Source: CAZMGY01 sp964565945 [NCBI: uncultured bacterium]
GTDB taxonomy: Bacteria; GCA-001730085
Length of the DNA: 64,000 bases
Direction: 5' to 3'
NCBI GenBank assembly: GCA_964565945.1
Contig: CAZMGY010000015.1
Span: 19,789 to 83,788, forward strand
Below, piece after piece: positions 59,981 through 64,000 of this stretch. Numbering within the stretch: position 1 is the stretch's first letter; every line of letters begins with the position of its first letter. The notes under the pieces are model-generated. The model saw nothing but the letters and a program-made list of their open reading frames with translations, was not told where the DNA came from and ran no database searches. The translations under genes and the position numbers were made by a program.

Positions 59981-61359
59981 AGCAAAACTTCAAAATGCTT
60001 GCGCTGAGGCTTCATCGTGACCTGCACGTTTTCTGGCCAGGGATAAAAAGCATCGGGGACCTTGAAGGTCTCAAGGTGTTGCGCCACATAAGTTTCACAT
60101 TCTTCAGTGGTCCAAGCACGATCAGACTGTATAAAAGCCACTGGCCGCTGACCAAACTCTTCATCCTCACGAGGCACCACAACCACCTGCTGAAACCCTT
60201 CACAACCCAAAAGACACTGCTCAATCTCCTCGGGATAAATATTTTCTCCTCCCGAAATAAACATCGCATCTTTACGGCCCTTAATCACCAACTGCTCCTC
60301 GTCTGCATCCAACCATTCGGCAATATCTCCAGTATGGTACCAACCTTCGGCATCAAAAGGAAATTCAAGGCCATTTTCGGTCCAATAACCTCGACAAAGG
60401 CTATCCCCTTTAACCCAAACCTCACCATCTTCAGCCAGTTTAAGCTCACGAAAAGGCACCAATTCACCCGAATGCAAAGGAAAACCCTCACTGGTATCAT
60501 CCAAACTAGTGCAAACTTGTGACGCCATTTCGGTTAATCCATACGACGTATGCACCCGAAGTTTCTTATCAGCAGCTTCCTGCAAAAGACTTTTCGAGAC
60601 AGCGCTGCCCCCCACAACAATGGCGTAAAGATTTTTGGCATAGTCCACAGCCTCCTCATCATCGAGCAAGCGCTTCAATTGTGTCGCCACCAAAGAGATA
60701 TGAGACACCTCGTCCATAGCGCACACCTCGGACAAACTTTGTTCTTGAGTCGGAATTACCAAAATTCCTTGAGCTTGCAAAACACGCGTCAGTACCGAAA
60801 ATCCCCCCATGTGATACAAGGGCAAGGTCATAGCCCAACCCGAATTTTTATCAAAATCCAAATGATCATTCACGCCTGAGGCAGAAAAATACAAGTTTCG
60901 ATGATGATGTACGACATATTTCGGCTGACCGCTGCTGCCCGAAGTTGTCATCATAGTGGCCCAAGTTGTATCATCCAAGGGTTTTCCAACGTACTCTAGT
61001 TCTTGATGCTTAGATTCGCTATACAATTTTTGCAAATCAACTTCCCGCCAACAGTGCTCTACTTGCAAAACACGGCGGGCTTCACGCAACTGTTCTTCGG
61101 TGTAACGTGTGCTTAAAGGGCAAACCACCACCTCAAAACGCCACAAAGCGACAATTATGCTTACCGCAAGAAGACTATTTGGAACCACAATCGCCACTCT
61201 CTGGCCCGACTGTAGGCCTAAGTTCTCCAGGGAATGACTTAATTGATTCACATAACGGTCCCACTCCGTAAACGTCCAACACGTTTCGCCTTCCACAACT
61301 CCTATCGAATCCCCCGCCACGCAGCGAGCCACTTTGAGGGGACATGCAAATAACGACAT
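59977..61359 (-). CDS. menE: o-Succinylbenzoate-CoA ligase MenE-like
   Basis: About 460 residues from the ATG at 61359, with AGGTGAAAG before it. An acyl-adenylate-forming enzyme: P-loop MTTSGSSGQPKYV near residue 141, LPLYHMGGFSVLTRVL near 184 (as in MenE), VVGGSAVSKSLL near 252, YGLTEMASQV near 279, WYHTGDIAEW near 340 and VIKGRKDAMFISGGENIYPEEIE near 360. The size and the YHMGGF block are those of MenE, which makes o-succinylbenzoyl-CoA for menaquinone. The convergent thioesterase gene fits the same pathway. Confidence 0.87.
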   Translation of the reverse strand: MSLFACPLKVARCVAGDSIGVVEGETCWTFTEWDRYVNQLSHSLENLGLQSGQRVAIVVPNSLLAVSIIVALWRFEVVVCPLSTRYTEEQLREARRVLQVEHCWREVDLQKLYSESKHQELEYVGKPLDDTTWATMMTTSGSSGQPKYVVHHHRNLYFSASGVNDHLDFDKNSGWAMTLPLYHMGGFSVLTRVLQAQGILVIPTQEQSLSEVCAMDEVSHISLVATQLKRLLDDEEAVDYAKNLYAIVVGGSAVSKSLLQEAADKKLRVHTSYGLTEMASQVCTSLDDTSEGFPLHSGELVPFRELKLAEDGEVWVKGDSLCRGYWTENGLEFPFDAEGWYHTGDIAEWLDADEEQLVIKGRKDAMFISGGENIYPEEIEQCLLGCEGFQQVVVVPREDEEFGQRPVAFIQSDRAWTTEECETYVAQHLETFKVPDAFYPWPENVQVTMKPQRKHFEVLL

Positions 61360-61457
61360 TCTTTCACCTAACATCTAACTAATGACACAAAGTTGAGGTT
61401 GATTATATAATAAAGTTTTTGTACTAACCACTATTTAAAAGATCTTTAAACTCAATT

Positions 61458-62315
61458 ATGCGCTTACGATATAAAATTGGGATTCTTCATATGCTGCAAG
61501 CGACCCTGGCCTTAAGTCTTATGGCAGCTTGCAGCAAACTTGCGACACCGTTTTTATCGGTATTTGCCATCGTCTTTTACCGCAGTCTTTTGGGTACAAT
61601 ATTTTTGATTCCTTTTGTATGCAAAAATCCCAACAAGCTTAAAGGTTTTTCTAAACACGATCAAAGGGTGATTCTCCTTCGCTGTCTGTCAGGATTTTTG
61701 GCCTTATGCTGCTTTTATTATACCCTAGCCAAGGTAGAATTAGGCGCAGCGGTCGTCCTTAACTACACCTCACCAATTTTTATAGCGCTGCTATCAGCAG
61801 TGCTACTCAACGAAAAGATTCATTGGTGGCAAGGACTGTTAACGCTCCTTTCCTTTTTCGGCGTCTACATTGTGATGGAACCCTACCTATACTTTCAACC
61901 CTTGTCCGTGTTCATCGGACTTTTATCAGGGTTTCTCACAGCAGTGTCGTATGTTGCCATTCGCTTTTTAAGCGGCTCGGTTCATCACCAAAGCATCGTT
62001 CTATTCTTCTCCTCTTTTTCGACCTTAGCCGCAATTCCATTTGCTTTTGTTTATGATTTTTCTTTGAACCTATACGTCTTAGCTCCTCTTTTGGGTGTCG
62101 GCTTTTTAGCCTATATAGGACAAGTGAAACTCACATCAGCCTTCACCAAAGCACCTGCATCCCTGGTGTCTAACTTTGGTTATTTGAATGTGATTTTCGC
62201 TGCATTATGGGGATTCCTTTTTTGGAACGAATCCTTATCTTGGCGATTAATTACTGGAGCAAGCCTTATTATCCTTAGCGGAGCTGTGCTAAGAAGTTTC
62301 TACCGCCAACACTAA
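61458..62315 (+). CDS. EamA/DMT-family transporter
   Basis: The protein has 285 residues and ten predicted membrane helices in two EamA repeats (LALSLMAACSKLATPFLSVFAIVFYRSLLGTIFLI and SVFIGLLSGFLTAVSYVAIRFLSG are the repeat starts). The first repeat ends with VVLNYTSPIFIALLSAVLLNEKIHWWQG and the second with VSNFGYLNVIFAALWGFLFWNESLSW, the family pattern before the last two helices. Exports metabolites such as amino acids; substrate unknown. It follows the menE start divergently by about 100 bases. The ribosome site is weak. Confidence 0.9.
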   Translation: MRLRYKIGILHMLQATLALSLMAACSKLATPFLSVFAIVFYRSLLGTIFLIPFVCKNPNKLKGFSKHDQRVILLRCLSGFLALCCFYYTLAKVELGAAVVLNYTSPIFIALLSAVLLNEKIHWWQGLLTLLSFFGVYIVMEPYLYFQPLSVFIGLLSGFLTAVSYVAIRFLSGSVHHQSIVLFFSSFSTLAAIPFAFVYDFSLNLYVLAPLLGVGFLAYIGQVKLTSAFTKAPASLVSNFGYLNVIFAALWGFLFWNESLSWRLITGASLIILSGAVLRSFYRQH

Positions 62316-62322
62316 AAAGAAC

Positions 62323-62351
62323 TTGACTTTTCCCATCCCTTCCGCTATCGT
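62323..62351 (+). promoter_or_regulatory. Promoter of the cold-shock-domain gene
   Basis: TTGACT (62323-62328), 17 bases and TATCGT (62346-62351) give a transcript with a ~90-base leader before the ATG at 62448. Long leaders are typical of cold-shock genes, whose mRNA structure changes with temperature. Confidence 0.55.
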
Positions 62352-62447
62352 GTAGGTAAGTTGTTTCTCGTCCGACGATTAGATGTTCCTTTCGTTTACG
62401 ACTTGCAAATATGCGAAGAAAAAATAAACTACACTAAGGAGTAAAGC

Positions 62448-62651
62448 ATGCTTAAAGGTAAAATCAAAAAACTGATTGATGACAGACTATTCGGATTTAT
62501 TCAAATGGACGATGGAAAAGAGATCTTTTTTCATGGTTCATCTCTGCAAGATAATCATTGGAATGATCTGGCTATCGATGCCGATGTTGAATTTGAAACA
62601 GAAAGTAGCCCTAAAGGTGATCGAGCTATCAACGTTCGCTTAGCACAGTAG
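62448..62651 (+). CDS. Cold-shock-domain RNA-binding protein
   Basis: The protein has 67 residues with a strong AAGGAG site. It is one OB-fold cold-shock domain: KGKIKKLIDDRLFGFIQMDDGKEIFFHGSSL covers the RNP1-like (FGFI) and RNP2-like (IFFHGSSL) motifs, followed by DVEFETESSPKGDRAINVRL. The usual K-G-F/Y-G-F-I is R-L-F-G-F-I here, a mild divergence. Such proteins bind single-stranded RNA. It is flanked by its own promoter and terminator, so it is a monocistronic unit. Confidence 0.9.
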   Translation: MLKGKIKKLIDDRLFGFIQMDDGKEIFFHGSSLQDNHWNDLAIDADVEFETESSPKGDRAINVRLAQ

Positions 62652-62670
62652 AGCTACTTCATTCATTTAT

Positions 62671-62706
62671 AAAAAAAGACTGAGTTTAAAAACTCGGTCT
62701 TTTTTT
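62671..62706 (+). terminator. Rho-independent terminator after the cold-shock gene
   Basis: The stem AAAAAAGACTGAGTTT pairs with AACTCGGTCTTTTTT (one T-G wobble) across a short AAA loop and ends in a T-run (62698-62706). It starts 20 bases after the stop codon. It is strong and could work in both directions, also screening the HsdR gene side. Confidence 0.9.
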
Positions 62707-62836
62707 ATGACTTACACAAGGAATTAGGCTTGAACACATTCAACTAGAATTTTTAGCATATTCTGCTCAATAAGAGTTTGTAAAAAATGCTCCAAAGCAA
62801 AGATTTTATTTTTCAAGCTCGCGGACTTTGTTAAAA

Positions 62837-64000
62837 TTACACCTTGTCATTCGAGATATCAAAAAACCGCTCAAAAAATCTAGTCAGCTTTTCAATAACA
62901 CTCTCACGCATTTTACTTCGTTCGCCAGTTTCCGAAAAACGTGATACCACCGGTGGCAAAACTTTGGCAATAGATGTCCCGCTTGTTGTAACACTTCCAT
63001 CTCGAAACGCATTGCTCATAAATTTATATGTTGCATCTTGGTCAAGGTCTTCATCAGAAATAATTGATTCAAGTTCTTCCGTCTTTTTCTGCTTAACATA
63101 TTTCTGCCACTCGTCATCCACAGAGGCATCTACATCAAGTGAGGTAATAAACTGATTGATAAGATCTTTCTTGTTACGCAACTCAACACTCGAATCAATT
63201 GCCTTATTAATATCAATCAGAATTTCTCGGTTTTTCGTGTGATCCTCATGATATTTCTTGATAAGAGCGAAAATATAATCAATATTGATCTCGATCTGCT
63301 TGATCAACTCCATCTCGAACACCAAATCGTCATTGATGTTCTCTTTTTCCTCATCGCCTGTTTTTCGCAACTCTTTGTAGAGGTCAATGTATGCGCTATG
63401 ATAATCCTGAACATCTCGCTCCGTTAAGATCTCATTCCCGGGAAACTCATCAAAAGTGACTAATATATTACGTACTCGCAAAATAGCACCATAGAGCCTG
63501 ATAAAATCTTTCTGATTTTGTTCCCCCAATATCTGCTCACCAACAGGGAATCTCTCTAACAGCTCCTCAATTAAACTTTTATATCCTCGCACTTGCCTTT
63601 CGCCGTCTTTGTAGCCATGATAATATTCCTCATATGACTTCAAGAAAACAATACCGGAAGCCTCTTTGTCTCCAAAAAGCGCAATTGATTCATTGGTGGC
63701 TTTTTCTAAATTCCGGAAGCAAACAATATTCCCGAAGGTCTTAACACTATTCAAAATACGATTAGTGCGTGAATAGGCCTGAAGCAATCCATGCAATCGT
63801 AAGTTTTTATCAACCCAAAGCGTATTGAGCGTTGTTGCGTCAAATCCGGTTAAAAACATATTCACCACGATTAAAATATCAATTTCACGATTCTTTACTC
63901 GCTCACTAATGTCTTTATAATAATTCTGAAATTTATCAGACGAAGTATCATATGACGTTCCAAACATTGCGTTGTAGTCTTTGATCGCGTTATTCAAAAA
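62837..64000 (-). CDS. hsdR: Type I restriction endonuclease subunit HsdR, C-terminal part (runs off the window)
   Basis: The last ~387 codons of a minus-strand gene that continues past 64000. It contains the end of the second helicase domain (DILIVVNMFLTGFDATTLNTLWVDKNLRLHGLLQAYSRTNRI, i.e. motifs V and VI, with T-G-F-D and Q-x-x-S-R-T-N-R) and the C-terminal helical region of EcoR124-like HsdR. HsdR is the ATP-dependent motor and nuclease of a type I R-M complex. HsdM and HsdS should lie outside the window. The ~185 bases between here and the cold-shock gene include a 37-codon frame (62730-62836) with no known domain. Confidence 0.92.
   Translation of the reverse strand, partial: FLNNAIKDYNAMFGTSYDTSSDKFQNYYKDISERVKNREIDILIVVNMFLTGFDATTLNTLWVDKNLRLHGLLQAYSRTNRILNSVKTFGNIVCFRNLEKATNESIALFGDKEASGIVFLKSYEEYYHGYKDGERQVRGYKSLIEELLERFPVGEQILGEQNQKDFIRLYGAILRVRNILVTFDEFPGNEILTERDVQDYHSAYIDLYKELRKTGDEEKENINDDLVFEMELIKQIEINIDYIFALIKKYHEDHTKNREILIDINKAIDSSVELRNKKDLINQFITSLDVDASVDDEWQKYVKQKKTEELESIISDEDLDQDATYKFMSNAFRDGSVTTSGTSIAKVLPPVVSRFSETGERSKMRESVIEKLTRFFERFFDISNDKV

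Noticed and set aside
62730-62836. Short 37-codon frame after HsdR on the minus strand
   Set aside because: No start codon with a ribosome site and no domain; could be leftover coding sequence but not supportable.
1-64000. tRNA or rRNA genes
   Set aside because: I scanned the intergenic gaps by eye for T-loop-like words and cloverleaf patterns and found none; a covariance search would be needed to be certain.

Overview
This is a 64 kb stretch of a moderately AT-rich bacterial chromosome. The host has a Gram-negative (diderm) envelope: there are two secretin platforms, a two-partner-secretion outer-membrane pore, lipoproteins with lipoboxes, and a mur/ftsW peptidoglycan cluster. It makes glutathione and menaquinone (menE, menI), uses PurS-type purine synthesis, and carries anaerobe-style U32 [Fe-S] proteins and a TIGR03960-type radical SAM protein. 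The pilus-like cluster at 43.5-49.6 kb (PilM-PilN fusion, PilO-like, PilP-like, TPR/STN protein, secretin) resembles the Amuc_1098-1102 type operons of Verrucomicrobia and relatives. A PVC-related or similar deep diderm lineage is therefore a reasonable guess, but the sequence does not settle it.

Layout. 0-0.5 kb: ends of a pseudopilin cluster (gspG and the start of another prepilin gene). 0.85-2.5 kb: three small plus-strand genes (SemiSWEET, class I amidotransferase, nitrobindin-like). 2.5-4.4 kb: an AT-rich SIR2-TPR gene with its own promoter, a likely NAD-consuming defence protein, wedged against purK. 4.4-7.1 kb: purK-purE-sbtA, coupled by 4-base overlaps; sbtA encodes a bicarbonate transporter and PurK consumes bicarbonate. 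7.1-8.7 kb: decayed Sel1/TPR gene and debris. 8.7-12 kb: SulP transporter, bacterioferritin-like protein and MscS channel. 12-18.6 kb: minus-strand run of a DUF1858-IscA fusion, two U32 proteins and a heterodimeric ABC exporter. 18.8-21.7 kb: gshA-gshB, divergent from a TetR regulator across a perfect 16-bp palindrome that holds both -35 boxes. 21.8-27.6 kb: murF-mraY-murD-ftsW-murG.

27.9-38.2 kb is one long minus-strand type II secretion/type IV pilus operon: PilM-PilN fusion, PilO, PilP-like, secretin with a C-terminal TPR domain, GspE, GspF, major pilin, then an internally deleted IS3-family copy and three minor prepilins. 38.3-40.4 kb: a TpsB/FhaC-type pore behind a tandemly duplicated promoter. 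40.4-43.4 kb: a D-x-D-x-D-G lipoprotein, purS, purC, purB. 43.5-49.6 kb: a second, translationally coupled PilM-N/PilO/PilP platform in which the secretin is split between two polypeptides. 49.7-51.1 kb: a decay zone with an IS3 scrap, a broken gene and two broken lipoprotein genes. 51.6-55.4 kb: thiamine genes (a ThiS-ThiE fusion, thiH, thiG) with an inserted 2-hydroxyacid dehydrogenase. 55.4-59.4 kb: membrane protein, RadC/JAMM protein and the large radical SAM protein. 59.6-61.4 kb: menI and menE, convergent. 61.5-62.7 kb: EamA exporter and a cold-shock-domain gene with promoter and terminator. 62.8 kb to the end: the C-terminal part of a type I restriction subunit HsdR.

The strongest leads are the two diverged secretin/pilus platforms, which attach TPR domains in different ways, one of them with a split secretin. 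Others are the SIR2-TPR gene with recently amplified repeats, the glutathione operon with interlocked promoters, the ThiS-ThiE fusion with an internal Gly-Gly-Gly, and the bicarbonate-transporter/purEK operon.
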